A stretch of DNA of 64,000 nt from Harmonia axyridis (GCF_914767665.1 NC_059501.1:53816798-53880797), one strand, 5' to 3'; positions 49,082 through 60,370 are shown, numbered from the stretch's first letter. Notes: generated by a model from the letters alone, not told the origin. Made by a program: numbers and translations.

Positions 49082-49202
49082 TATTGTGTCATTTTCATTT
49101 GTACACCCTGTAGATAAAGTCAATCCAAATCTGATGTCTGCACAAATAAATTGCAATATGAATGAAAATTTTATCTACAGGGTGTACAAATGAAAATGAC
49201 AG
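49082..49202. repeat. Inverted pair of CACCCTGTAG ends, 32-bp identical arms
   Basis: TGTCATTTTCATTTGTACAC...CTGTAGATAAA and its exact inverse face outward around a 56-bp spacer. Each is the end of a CACCCTGTA-type element. The right-hand one continues into the repeat at 49170-49830. Confidence 0.8.
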
Positions 49203-49830
49203 ATTTCTCGGATCGTTTAAAAAAAAGTCCTTTAACATGAGTCCGCAAACGCTTTGTTTTTGAGATACAGGTATTGCAGTTTAGGGTTTTCTCTCATAGC
49301 ACCTTCCTTTTACAAGATAACTTGAATTGGCATAGATATTCCAATTTGAAATTTTCATACTGTGACATCCTAATTTTGAATGCAAATCTACAGGGTAAAT
49401 TTTTTCTGGAAGGGTGCCCGCTTCTTTCCTACATAATTATTTTCTTGTGAACCACTGGTAGTTTAGAAAAAATTAAAAAGTAACTCTGGTTCAGTACCAC
49501 ACTTTTTGGTTTGTTGTATCGCTTTCGAGAAAAAATTTCAAACAGCTCTCTCTCTTTAGTAATTCTCAGGAAAATTCGGATTATTATAAAGATCCAGTTA
49601 GGTAGCTGTGATAAATAATTCAATTATAAGTTTTGGCACTAATTTACCTACTCTGTAGCGAGAAGATAAACTGATTAGGGACTACAAGAAACACCCTGTA
49701 TCTCGAAAACAAAGTGATTGCGGGCTCATGTTTATGGGCCATTTTAGTTTTAAAATTATCCAAGGAATCTCTCATTTTCCTTCGTAACTCCAATTCAGGA
49801 ACATCCAGTATAAGATGAGACAATCGAATT
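49170..49830. repeat. Dispersed repeat, copy 2
   Basis: Shares with 23693-23930 the blocks GCCCGCTTCT, CCACTGGTAGTT and AAAATTTCAAACA...CTCTCAGGAAAAT, and AATTATAAGTTTTGGCA. It also carries CCAAGGAATCTCTCATTTTC, as at 25691. An internal CAAGAAACACCCTGTATCTC at about 49686 shows that it is built from several TIR-type parts. Confidence 0.65.
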
Positions 49831-50964
49831 GGAGATAAAAAAAAATATTTCGAGTAATTTGGTTCAAACTTCGTTATAAAACCTCTTTTTCACATTATAG
49901 ATATGAGAAAACAATGTCGCCAGAAATTTTTTCGATTACCCCTCCTCCCCAAAGAAAAAAGAAAATCTACTCCCTTGTTTACATGAACATAGAATATATT
50001 CACTTCCTGATACTCGCGATAGCAAGAACTTTGACGAAACCAGTGAAATATAGAATAGTAAATTTTTTTTTTCAATCTACATATTTATAACTTCCTTATT
50101 TAGTTTATATTATGTTATTTTTTCGAATTCTTTTTATATGTTGTTATAGTTAATTTATATTTATGTAATATTTTTCCTATTTTTTGCAGTTTCCCTCCAC
50201 CTATTTGGATATTTTACAAAACAATAAAAAAATTATGCCTTTGGTCATTTAGTTCTCATTATTAGGAATTGTCAATGAATTTAAAATTTCAACATAATTT
50301 CCAAAGAAATCCTATAATTTCGGCAACCTACTATATTAAGATTACTAACATTACTGCCAACGTATTTCTGCCTATCGGGATAGAAAAACAACGCGCCGTC
50401 CCGATTATTTTGCGGCACATGAACACCGGGCTCTAGACTCGACAGTTATGTTCACCATGTACCTTATGTACTTATGATAATCTTGGGTAGACAGAAGATA
50501 AGTACGGAATAAATTTGTCAATAAACATGAAGATATTACTTTCATTGAGATAAGAAGTGTTCTATTTGAAAATTTTTATTGATTAGCCTGTTATCTTCTA
50601 ATAATGCTAGTTTGAGTCGGCAAACATTCAACACAAGATAGTAGGTATATACTTTGAATGAAAATAGAAGTTATTTAGTTTTACATGGAAACATGGAGTA
50701 GAACGATAAGTTATCTCATATCGCATTCTACATCACTAAAATTACTCTCTTCTTCATTGCGATAAATTTAGTATCTGCATTCTCAGATCTAGCTCGTTTC
50801 ATCTCGCCAATAATATCAGAATTTTGTAATAAGAATTATTAGAGTAGAACAATTTCCTATATTAATAATCCTTTTTATATATGGTTCTTTCACACAACAT
50901 ATAGGGAACAATAGACTTATACATATAGTGATCAAAACATTATCATTTTTTTTTCTTTCTATGT

Positions 50965-51545
50965 TTTCTGGAGATCACGGACTACTCTGTTCAGTAAGAA
51001 ATTTCGCTTTTTTTCCTCGATAGCTCTTAAAGTTTCCATTCCAGGTATAAGGTTTGCTTAAGTAAACCTCTCTTCACACGTAGAATTATTATAATAATAA
51101 TGTTTATTCGCTTTCATTGAGGGAAATGATACAAAATATATGTTCTAATTTGAAAATCTTGTGTTTTGGAATTCCAGTTATCCAAGTTCATGATCTTGTA
51201 ATAAACACCCTGTACAGTTTTGTTTCAAACTGCAAACAGTCTTAAAATAATACGTCCTGTCAGAATCAGTAGTTTTTTTGAATAAAAATTTTTTTTTCCG
51301 TAAAATCACATTAACTCCTGAACCGTTGAGTTTATATCCAAGTAATAGCATTTTGCCGAAATTTCATCAAATAAGCTACTAATGAAGCAATAATATACTG
51401 GGTGTGCCTCTTGAAATAAGATAAGAGTAGTAATCTGTTTTAACCGGAAGTTGTAGAACTCTGAAAATATTTTAGGGGAAAGATCTAAACCCCATCTGCA
51501 AATTTTCAGAACAAAATTATGATTAGTTTTCCATAAACGTCTAAT
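50965..51545. mobile_element. Partial copy of the 20978-21904 foldback family
   Basis: Matches 21335-21880: GACTACTC, CTCGATAGCTCTTA, TTTGAAAATCTTGTGTTTTG, CAAGTTCATGATCTTGTAAT, CTGAACCGTTGAGTTTATAT and TAGTTTTCCATAAACGTCTAATA. The left arm is lost, so this is the right half only. Confidence 0.8.
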
Positions 51546-51829
51546 AATACATCTATGTTTTTTCGATTATCAAATGAACAGTATTTGAAAAAATGTTTTG
51601 TCGTTATGGCTTGCCTAATTAAAAAAAATGATAAAATCATTTAGAATTATGGAGTAATATTTCCTTTATCTATTATTTTTGCGGTAAGCCGTTATCTTCA
51701 AGCAAACTTACAATATATCAATTAGCTATCACTTAGGTAACTTAATATTTTTCGAAAACAATACCCTCGAGTGTATGGAAAGGAAATACTCCCTTCTTTC
51801 GATGCTCTTCACTATACACAAATGTCGGC

Positions 51830-52771
51830 TTCAAATTTTGTAAAATGAATGACTTTGTTACTTCGGATGGCCATATTTACGGAATGACTATTTAGATTAT
51901 GTCCGTTTACCAACAATTTTTCCTTCTGTTAGGGAATTATCTTTCTCATTGAAGACGGATCCGCCAGCAGTTAACGGAACACTATTGTTTGATACAATTT
52001 TCCTTTAAAAATTCGAAAATTACAGACATTATGAGGAAATTATGGAGAACTATTTGTTCAGGAACTATAGCTTAGAAATTTGACGACGTAGCAAACTCTG
52101 AAAAAACCTATGCCCCCCTTTTATATTGAGCATATTCGATGCAATCCATGATCTTCGAAATGTCCAGAAAATGTCTATGAAAAAAAAATGTGTAGGTATT
52201 CAAAGTTTGATTGATAATGCATAAAAGTCATATTTTAGTCTATATCTTCAAAAAGTTGTATTTGCATTAGGAACACTTTATTTCTTATCGTTTGAAAACA
52301 TACCTTGAACATACATTAACATACGGGCTCTTGTCAAAGTTGGGCCAACTTGGGGACAAGGGGGAGCATAGAATTCATATCCATCATGAATTCTTCCTTT
52401 CTTCTAATTATAATATTCAAGATCTGTATTCTTAGAAAAAGATTCAATTTTTTAACACGAGATATTGCCTACATCAAAAGCTTTCAGAATTTATTTTATA
52501 TGAATCTTTCACCTTGTTTGATCTAATTCGATTTAATCGTGATATCTGGGTCAACATTTCGGAATCATATTTCACGTTTATTTGTTTGAACCTTTATCGT
52601 AATTATTCTTCCAAATTCACTCTAACTAGTATTTATCATCTTTCTCCTTCTATTAGAATTATTGATGACTGATGTAATTCTATCAGATCTTTTCAATAGT
52701 GACTGACTAACTCTTGTTCGTTCCCAATTATTGTCGACGTGATATTTTGTGAACCCTATTTTCTTGAGACA
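51830..52771 (+). promoter_or_regulatory. Duplicated upstream module of UGT first exon c
   Basis: This region is repeated before the broken exon (55380-55800) and before exon d (56270-57385). The best-conserved stretch is the last 220 bp: GAACCTTTATC, ATTCACTCTA, TTTATCATCTTTCTCC, TGACTCTTGTTCGTT-type and GACGTGATATT just before the ATG. Retention of the proximal block in all three copies suggests promoter function. TTTATCATC contains a GATA-type site, a factor class common in insect gut and fat body. This is inference; no TATA box is evident. Confidence 0.55.
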
Positions 52772-53584
52772 ATGAAGAAATTAGTTTTATTATTATGTGC
52801 AATTAGTGTAGTTAATAGTGCGAGAATTCTTGGATATTTTTATATTCCTTCTATTAGTCATCAATTCGTTTTTCGGTCACTTATGAAAGAATTATCTTTA
52901 CGTGGACATAATGTAACATTTATCACACCAAATCCTTTAAGAGATCCACATTTGACGAATTTGAATGAAATTGATATTAGTGATGCTTATAATTCATTCA
53001 AAAAATACGACTTCTCTCAAATTGGCAGATCTTATGGTCTTCATAGAACAAATAGATTGATTAATGATTTCAATGAGGATGTTGCTCGAATTGAAATGGA
53101 GAATGAAAAAGTTCAAGAACTTTTGAAGAAGCCATCAGACAGTTTCGATTTAATTTTAGTAGAACCGCATTTTCCCTTTTTGTTTGGTCTTAGAAGGAAG
53201 TTCAATGCACCCCTTGTAGCAGTATCTTCGTTAGGTGTCTCCTCGTACTATCATTATTTGGTTGGTAATCCTACACATCCTGTTTTATTTCCTGATTTGC
53301 TTTCCGAAAAACTTGGACCACTGTCGAATATAATAGATAAAATTGACAGTTTATATGTCACTATATTTTGGGCGATATCTAGTGAAATTTCTATATTTCC
53401 GAGGGCTGAAATTGTAGCCGCAAAATACTTTGGGGAAACTGGTCCATCAATCAAGGAGCTCATCAGAGAAACTAGTTTATGGTTGCTGAATGCTAACCCG
53501 ATATTTTCAGATCGAAGACCTAATGTTCCTAATGTTGTGGAATTCTTCAACATCCACATGGAGAGAAATGAGTCTTATCCGAAG
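52772..53584 (+). CDS. UGT first exon c: signal peptide and aglycone-binding domain
   Basis: Encodes 271 residues starting MKKLVLLLCAISVVNSARIL (signal peptide cleaved near NSA|R). The upstream in-frame ATG at 52739 would add 11 residues before the signal and is not preferred. The catalytic-His block is PSISHQFVFRSLMKELSLRG, then NVTFITPNPL. Later blocks are FDLILVEPHFPFLFGL, HPVLFPDLLSE and NPIFSDRRPNVPNVVEFF. It ends ESYPK in phase 0 at donor GTTTGT (53585). It is about 88% identical in protein to exon d (32 differences in 271 by my count). No second exon is found before exon d. Confidence 0.94.
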
Positions 53585-55379
53585 GTTTGTGAATATGAAA
53601 TTATTTGATTGAGTAGAATGATTTTTTGAAATTTTTGCACACATAAAGCTCTTCATAAACTATGGTTTGACGAAGTAACAGCAGTTTGATTTGAAACATT
53701 ATATTTTCACTTTTCTGAAAGACATTCAATAGAGAATCCATTATGAAATTCCATCGTAAAGTTAGTTCCTATTGTTACTAAATATTTAGAATAATATGGA
53801 ATTGAAGCATTGAAGCATACAAAGTCAAAAAGTCATAAACAGTAATAGCATTTCGCGTATTTAGACAACATTTAATGTATGGTATTTTCAAATTCACAAT
53901 CAAAAATACAAGATATTGCTCAAATGAGAAATTAATAAACAGTAGCTTTCGATTTTCGTTTTATGGCATATGCATCTTTCAAAGTCTAATATTTTTTCGG
54001 ATCAGTTATCATCTTGGTGCCGAAGATTAACACTTGAAGGTTCGTTTACAGGTAGATTTTAAAAGAAATACTTTCATGACTTTATTTATGTATTGAATTG
54101 GAAGCAAAATATTTATGAGAATGAACTGTAACTATCCATCTTACTTTTTCTCGATTAAATATCAGATATATTTGAATTTTTGAAAATGAATTGTTATTAT
54201 TTGTGAAAAGATACATATCTCCTCACGTTTGTTACAATTTGATTGAATTTCTTCGATGAGATGAATCCCTTAAAGAATGATATAACTTAGTTATGACAAA
54301 TTCATTAAAAACGTTCTGAACAAGAGAAAGAAAAGATGTCTTTATTGACTTAAAGCCAAGAGCCATCGACCTGAGATACTTCAACTACGTTATGACCAAC
54401 ATTCTAGAGATATTATTACTTGGTTATCATCCATTGGTATTCAATAAATAGGAAAATATTGGGAATATTGGACACAATTTCATTCTATTGCTCAATTTGT
54501 AACAACGCCGACGTTTCGAAACAGTTCGTTTCTTTTTAAAGGCTAGTTACGACAAACAATATTGTACGCTTATTAAAATCATTAAGACAATTTTCAAGGA
54601 ATCAGAATTCTTTCACACAGATGTTGATTATCTGCGGTGTGAAAGAATTCTTATTTCTTTCTAATTTCTTTGATTTCGTACAATAAATATGATAATCACA
54701 GGTTCAACATTATTGCACAACGACCAATATTATAGGTTAGGTTAATTACAAACGAAAATTTTTGTGTTACAAACAGTTGCTTGTGATCGATTTTCGAACT
54801 AAATTTTTTTTCGAGGAATATTAAAAAAAATCGTAAAGTTAGCACCCCAGCGGAATGGAATATTTTTATATCAGAATCTTTGAGGTGGGTAAAAACGAAA
54901 ATTTTGTTGTTAAAAATAGTTACTAACGAATCCAAAAAAAATTATTCATCTTCGAAAAAGTGTGTGCTAACTTCGCATTTCAAGAGTGATATTTTTTCAT
55001 TATAGGTTAGGTTAAAAATTTTTTTTTTACTATTTACAGTTTCTATCGATCGAATTTTAAACAGAATTTTTTATTCCGAGAAACTTCGAAAAAGGAATGC
55101 AAAAAAAAATTGACATTTTCGAAAAAGTGGGTGTCAACTGAAAGGTTGTATTTATCAGCTTGCTTGAAGTCTTGAAATCTTGTGTCTCCATTGACCACAA
55201 AACATACGTACATATCGTGTTCTGATCACAGGACTCTTATTCTTTATAATATATACAGACTTGTCACTTTATTATCGAAATATTTACATTCATATAGTAA
55301 TAATGAATATACCTAATATTATATTTGGGAATCTTTGTTCATATGATTTCAATGAATGATATTATATTTGCTTCTACAA
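53585..55379. other. Spacer after UGT first exon c, no gene recognised
   Basis: No UGT second exon is seen. Near 54715-55140 there are two or three diverged copies of a unit containing GGTTAGGTTA, GTTACAAACAGTT / GTTAAAAATAGTT, and TTCGAAAAAGTG.GTG. These form an imperfect local repeat of about 270 bp. No coding exon is supported. Confidence 0.5.
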
Positions 55380-55985
55380 TACCTCGAACATTCATGCAGG
55401 CCCTTGATGTCAAAGTTGATCCATTTTAGAGACAGAGAGAAGAATAGAAATAGCTTGATCATATATTCTCCTTCCATTGAATTTTGTCGAAAGAGGAAGA
55501 ATAAGATCTGTATTTAAAAAAAAATCTGTTGACACGAAATATTACCGATATCAAAAGCTTACAGAAATGTTTTCATATTCATCTTGTTTGATTTAATGCA
55601 ATTTCACCCTGATATTTGGGTTAACAATTCGGAATCTCATTCAAGTTTAATTAGCTGAACCTTTATCATCATATGCGGAACAATCTTGAAACTCTAAATT
55701 AATTCTATCTGAAATTTATCATCTTTCTCCTTCTATTTGAACTATTGAAGTAATTTTATTAGTTCCTTTAAATTGTTACAAAATAACTTATGTTCATAAT
55801 GTTGACGTGATATTATGTGAAAACTATTTTGTAATAATGTGCAATTAGTGTAGTTAATAGTGCGAGAATTCTTGTATATTTTCATTTTCCTTTATCAGTC
55901 GCATCTATCATCAAAACTTTACGTGAACATGTTGTAATATTTATCAATTCAAATCCTATAAGAGATCCAGATTTGACGAATTTCT
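55380..55985 (+). pseudogene. Broken UGT first exon with its upstream module
   Basis: The upstream part (55380-55800) aligns with 52300-52740. From 55801 the sequence follows exon c: GTTGACGTGATATTATGTGA, then after loss of about 30 bp covering the ATG, TGCAATTAGTGTAGTTAATAGTGCGAGAATTC, and on to AAATCCTATAAGAGATCCAG and TTTGACGAATTTC at 55985. Homology stops at about codon 65. There is also an internal deletion of the catalytic-His segment (TCAGTCGCATCTATCATC) and no start codon. It therefore cannot make a first exon. It is the relic of a third tandem copy between c and d. Confidence 0.88.
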
Positions 55986-56269
55986 TGACATTCTGATCAA
56001 TCTCAACTCGCTGGATTTATTATCACACTATTTCTCTTGCAATATCTTTTTATGATTCTGCGCATATGGTCAACTTCTAAATTTGCAAAATGATTAAAAT
56101 CTTTACTTCGTTGATTTTGTGCCTATGGAAATATTGAGTAATTTTTTCGATATTCCACTTTAATTTTCTCTGGTTCGGATGACATGATCAACAAACCAAT
56201 TTGCAATTAGCTCCATCAAACGGTTATTCTACATATTCAATTTCAATCGAATTAGTTTTTTTTTCAAGA

Positions 56270-57385
56270 GATATCGAAAACAGAATTTCGGAGAGCCATA
56301 ATTAGTGAACCCATGGTCAGATTTTGTCCATTAACGAACATTGAGATCCGAATCTACCCTGAATATTTGTTTCTATTAGGGGGTTTACGTCCAGTCAGAC
56401 AAAATTCAATTTGAAGACGGATCCGTATTGAGTAAACCGCACCTCATCGTTTGAGACAATTCCAGACTCAAAATTGGAAAATTGAAGACATCAAGAGCGT
56501 ATAAAAAAAAGAAATCTGTTCGGGGAACGACTGCTCAGAATTGTGGAAAGCAAGCCTTGATGACGTGGCCAACTCTGACGTAGTGATGTACTGATGATGA
56601 TGATGTTGAGAATTTTCAATGATGATCTTCGAAAAGTCCTGAAAATGTCCGTGGAAAAAATAAGGAGATGTAGAAAGTTCCATTATTATTGAATAAAATT
56701 CATATTTTGATTGACTTCAGCTTCAAAGTATTTGTATTAGGGAACATTTTCAATCGAAACGTTATGCCTTATCTAAATCCGATGTTTATTTTATATTCAA
56801 TTTCCTCATTACACTCATACTAAAAATGTACCTCGAACATTCATTAAAGCACTTCTCTTCAAAATTGTTCAAATTGGCGGACAATTGTCTTCTTTCTTAT
56901 TGTTCGAGACCATTTTCGATATGAATTTGGCTGATAATAAAGATTTGTTTTCTTAAAAATGTTTCAGATAATTTCGACGAGATATTTCCGACATTAAAAA
57001 CTTTCAGATATTTTTTCATATTCATCTTGTTTGATCTTATGAAATTGCACCTTGTGGATTAGGTCAACATTTTGGAATCGTATTTCAAATTGACCTAAAT
57101 ATCAAGGTGAAATTTCATAAGATTAATCCTATGAAATTTTACCTTGATATTACGGTCAACATATAGAAATTACATTTCAAGTTTAGTTGGTTGAACCTTT
57201 ATCATCATATTAGGAACAATCTTGAAACTCCAAATTCACTCTATCTGATATTTATCATCTTTCTCCATATATTTGAAGTATAGATGTAATTTTATTAGAT
57301 TCTTTCACTAGTTACGGATTGACTCTTGTTCGTTGCCAATTGTTGTAGACGTGTGATATTCAGTGAAAACTATTTTCTTGAGATC
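56270..57385 (+). promoter_or_regulatory. Duplicated upstream module of UGT first exon d
   Basis: Matches 51890-52771 upstream of exon c, with the same proximal blocks (TTGAACCTTTATC, TTTATCATCTTTCTCC, GACTCTTGTTCGTT, GATATT.AGTGAAAACTATTTTC) before the ATG. A GATGATGATGATG microsatellite lies at 56594-56604. Unlike exon c, it contains a local inverted duplication at 57034-57123. Confidence 0.55.
57034..57123. repeat. Hairpin unique to the exon d promoter region
   Basis: ATCTTATGAAATTGCACCTTG...GGTCAA is followed by TTGACC...CAAGGTGAAATTTCATAAGAT. The arms are about 33 bp with a 23-bp loop. A third direct copy (CCTATGAAATTTTACCTTGA) follows at about 57128. The corresponding positions before exon c and the broken exon hold only one copy. 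Confidence 0.85.
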
Positions 57386-58198
57386 ATGAAGAAATTAGTT
57401 TTATTATTATGTGCATTTAGTGTTGTGAATAGTGCTAGAATTCTTGGATGTTTTTATTTTCCTTCTATCAGTCATCAATTCGTCTTTCGATCACTAATGA
57501 AAGAGTTATCTTTACGTGGACATGATGTAACATTTATCACTCCAAATCCCATGAAAGACCAACATTTGACGAATTTGACTGAAATTGATGTTAGTGATGC
57601 GTATAGTTTATTCAAAAAATACGACTTCTCTAACATTGGCAGATCTTATGGTCTTCATAGAACAATTGGATTGATTAACGATTTCAATGACGATGTTGCT
57701 GAAATTGAAATGGAAAACGAAAGAGTTCAAGAGCTTCTGAAGAAGCCATCAGATAGTTTCGATTTACTTTTAGTGGAACCGCATTATGCATTTTTGTTTG
57801 GTCTCAAAAGGAAATTCAACGCACCTCTTGTGGCAATATCTTCTTTAGGTGTCTATTCGTACTACCATTATCTGGTCGGTAATCCAACACATCCTGTTCT
57901 ATTTCCTGATATTTTTGCCGAGAAGATTGGACCACTTTCTAAAATAATAGATAAAATTGACAGTTTATATGTTAATTTATTTTGGGCGATAACAAGTGAA
58001 ATTTCTATATTTCCGAGGGCTGAAATTGTAGCGGCAAAATATTTTGGGGAAACTGGTCCATCAATCAAGGAGCTCATCAGAGGAACTAGTTTATGGTTGC
58101 TGAATGCTAACCCGATATTTTCAGATCGAAGGCCTAATGTACCTAATGTTGTGGAATTTTTCAACATCCATATGGAGAGAAATGAGTCTTATCCGAAG
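57386..58198 (+). CDS. UGT first exon d: signal peptide and aglycone-binding domain
   Basis: Encodes 271 residues starting MKKLVLLLCAFSVVNSARIL. The in-frame ATG at 57326 would put 20 residues before the signal peptide and is not preferred. Blocks are PSISHQFVFRSLMKELSLRG, VTFITPNPMKD, FDLLLVEPHYAFLFGLKRK, HPVLFPDIFAE and NPIFSDRRPNVPNVVEFF. It ends ESYPK in phase 0 at donor GTTTGT (58199). The last 70 or so codons are nearly identical to exon c, whereas the N-terminal two thirds carry almost all the differences, as expected for substrate-specificity divergence or recent gene conversion at the 3' part. It is nearest to the common exon 2 (1.86 kb intron). Confidence 0.95.
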
Positions 58199-60053
58199 GT
58201 TTGTGAATATGATCTGGTGTTATTATTTGAGCAGAATTATGTGAAACTGATTCCGAAAAGAATTCCTAATTCTTATTTTTGAGCGCTTGTCTCTCGAACC
58301 AATCACTCTCTCATTTCGTTACAATGATAAGGTTTTAATCACGTATGACGGATTCGTCCTCGATTTTCAAAGATGACTGTCTGCTGGCAAGCCTTTTATA
58401 CTATAACTTATGAGCAAAAGGACATAGAAACGCGAAATTTTCAGTGTAGGTTTGGATCTTGATTATCGTTTGTTCATCAGCAAATTCCGTAAACATGTCT
58501 TCCGCTTTATTTCTAAACTGCAAGTTTTGATTAGAATGAAATCTCATATGGATGTTAGCATGTCAATTTAAGGCCTCTCGTGAAAGTTAATTTCGATCGC
58601 GATTCCGATCCATAAAAAATTCAAAAATATATCGAATAATAATTACCCAATATTTTTGTGAACACAAAACCGACGGCTTTAGATTATATTCAGTATTTCA
58701 ATGAAATTCAATCAACGTGCAAAATTTGAACCTTATGACATCATCAAAACTATAGAAAACTCAAGGAGAATATATCAAATATTTCCCTGATTTGATCGTT
58801 TCGAAAATTCTTATGTGAAGGTTTGAAAAAATAACTATTTCAGATTTTGTGCTGAAATTCTTGTGGGTGGCTTAACCAGAACCATATAAAACACTAGAAG
58901 AATATTAAAAACAAAAATCAATAATTTTGCGCGTGTATACCTATAAAGAATAACACACTTTGGTGGTAACAGCTTCATCAGCATCATAAAAATTAAAAAA
59001 ACATTGAAATTAAAATAGAAAAGAACTGACCTGAAATTATGAACTTTTGAGTGCTTGTTCATTCATGCTCCAATTGCTCCCCTAGAGACCATAAATATAT
59101 CTTTATTCATTTATGTTTATGTGTCAATTGGGGGCATTGGGGTACAATAAATAAGTACTGAAAAGCTCCCTACTTCCGTCAGTGCTTTCTTCATTTTTGA
59201 ATGATCTCGCCAACCTGATAGGATCGTCCCAATGATGTTTGATTTAGCCGAAAAAAAAACTACATACACACTGACTTGGTCAGCGATGTGATTTATTTTG
59301 ACGTCCTTGTTGTCAGTTTATCTGGAAGAAGAATTCTGATGAATTGACATGAATATTTGAGTTGTCAATTGAGATATTTATAAATGATATTTCAACCTAC
59401 CTATATCTGTTTATGATAACATTGTATTTTTTCCTTGATAGACGTACTCAATTGTTATATGTGGTTAACTGTGTACACAATGGTTAACTGTGACCTACCC
59501 CCATGGTTAATAGTGTACCATAGGGTGGAGACAGTTAGCCAAATCTAATTTTTTGTAAAAGATAATTTTTCTTGAAAACTGTGTATGAATTAAACGCCAT
59601 ATTGATGCAAACATATTGCTTAGTGTTATATATTCATGAAAATACATTCAATAGAGTTTATTGAATGTATTTTCATGAATAAACTCTCTTATTATTATAA
59701 TTATAACACTTACTGTACGGTTTTTTTGTGTCTCCTGTAAAATTGTTCATTATGGACATAGCAGATATACACTCTTAGCCGACGATATATCAAAAGATTA
59801 TCGTAGAAAGAGATCAGCTTCAATTAAAAACGAAAGCGTGGTAGTGTTCAGAAATTTGAGTGGTTGACTGTTGAACAGCTCACCCTACTCATTTTCAAAC
59901 CTCGATTTTTGGAGACATCGAAAAATACTGTCCTACCTCTTCATTGTTGTTGAGTTATAAGAAGTTTTATATTTATTCCGAGAAGCATCTATATTGAGTC
60001 AAATTGATTTGATGTATTACCTACAGAAAATTATTTTGTTTCTTTCTTCATAG
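58199..60053. other. Intron between UGT first exon d and common exon
   Basis: No coding sequence is recognised. It contains the repeat at 58400-58560 related to 45370-45560, and a palindrome (TTCATGAAAATACATTCAAT / ATTGAATGTATTTTCATGAA) at about 59633-59680. The acceptor tract TTTTGTTTCTTTCTTCATAG ends at 60053. Confidence 0.5.
59633..59680. repeat. Perfect 20-bp-arm palindrome
   Basis: TTCATGAAAATACATTCAAT, a short AGAGTTT loop, then its exact inverse. Possibly a solo hairpin element in the UGT intron. Confidence 0.8.
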
Positions 60054-60276
60054 GATCTTAAGCAAATCTTAGATAATGCCAAAGAAGGAGTGGTATATTT
60101 CAGCCTGGGAACGAACGTTAGATTTGATCATGTTCAAGGAGATGTCAAAAAGAATATAATGGCGGCTCTTGGTGATTTACCGTACACTGTAATATGTAAA
60201 TGGGAATCGGAAAGTATTGAAGGTCAACCAAAGAATGTACATCTCCGCAAATGGCTTCCACAACAGGCAGTTTTAG
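60054..60276 (+). CDS. UGT common exon 2 (start of UDP-sugar-binding domain)
   Basis: 223 nt starting in phase 0 after the acceptor TTCATAG: DLKQILDNAKEGVVYFSLGT, then NVRFDHVQGDVKKNIMAALG, ICKWESESIEGQPKNVHLRK and WLPQQAVLG. It ends after the first base of the Gly codon at donor GTAAGA (60277). WLPQQ opens the UGT signature, whose HGG continuation is expected in the next exon. The protein junction PK|DLKQILD fits the usual PLPKDLQKILD of insect UGTs, so all four first exons can join it in frame. It is the only second-exon copy in the window. The remaining exons (HGG motif, transmembrane segment) are not found up to 64000 and must lie to the right, or be lost. Confidence 0.93.
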
Positions 60277-60370
60277 GTAAGAAATTCGTGTAAATTTTTT
60301 GAGTTCAAAGAGGATAAAATATTATACTGTTGTTATGTTAACTCTGTAATCCACATTATTTTATGAGCAT

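Noticed and set aside
48850..49117. Two overlapping plus-strand frames of 87 and 77 codons
   Set aside because: They run into a transposon end (CACCCTGTAG) and show no recognisable motif apart from hydrophobic residues.
53254..53559. 101-codon antisense frame within UGT exon c (and its twin at 57868-58167)
   Set aside because: These are shadows of the conserved UGT coding sequence on the other strand.
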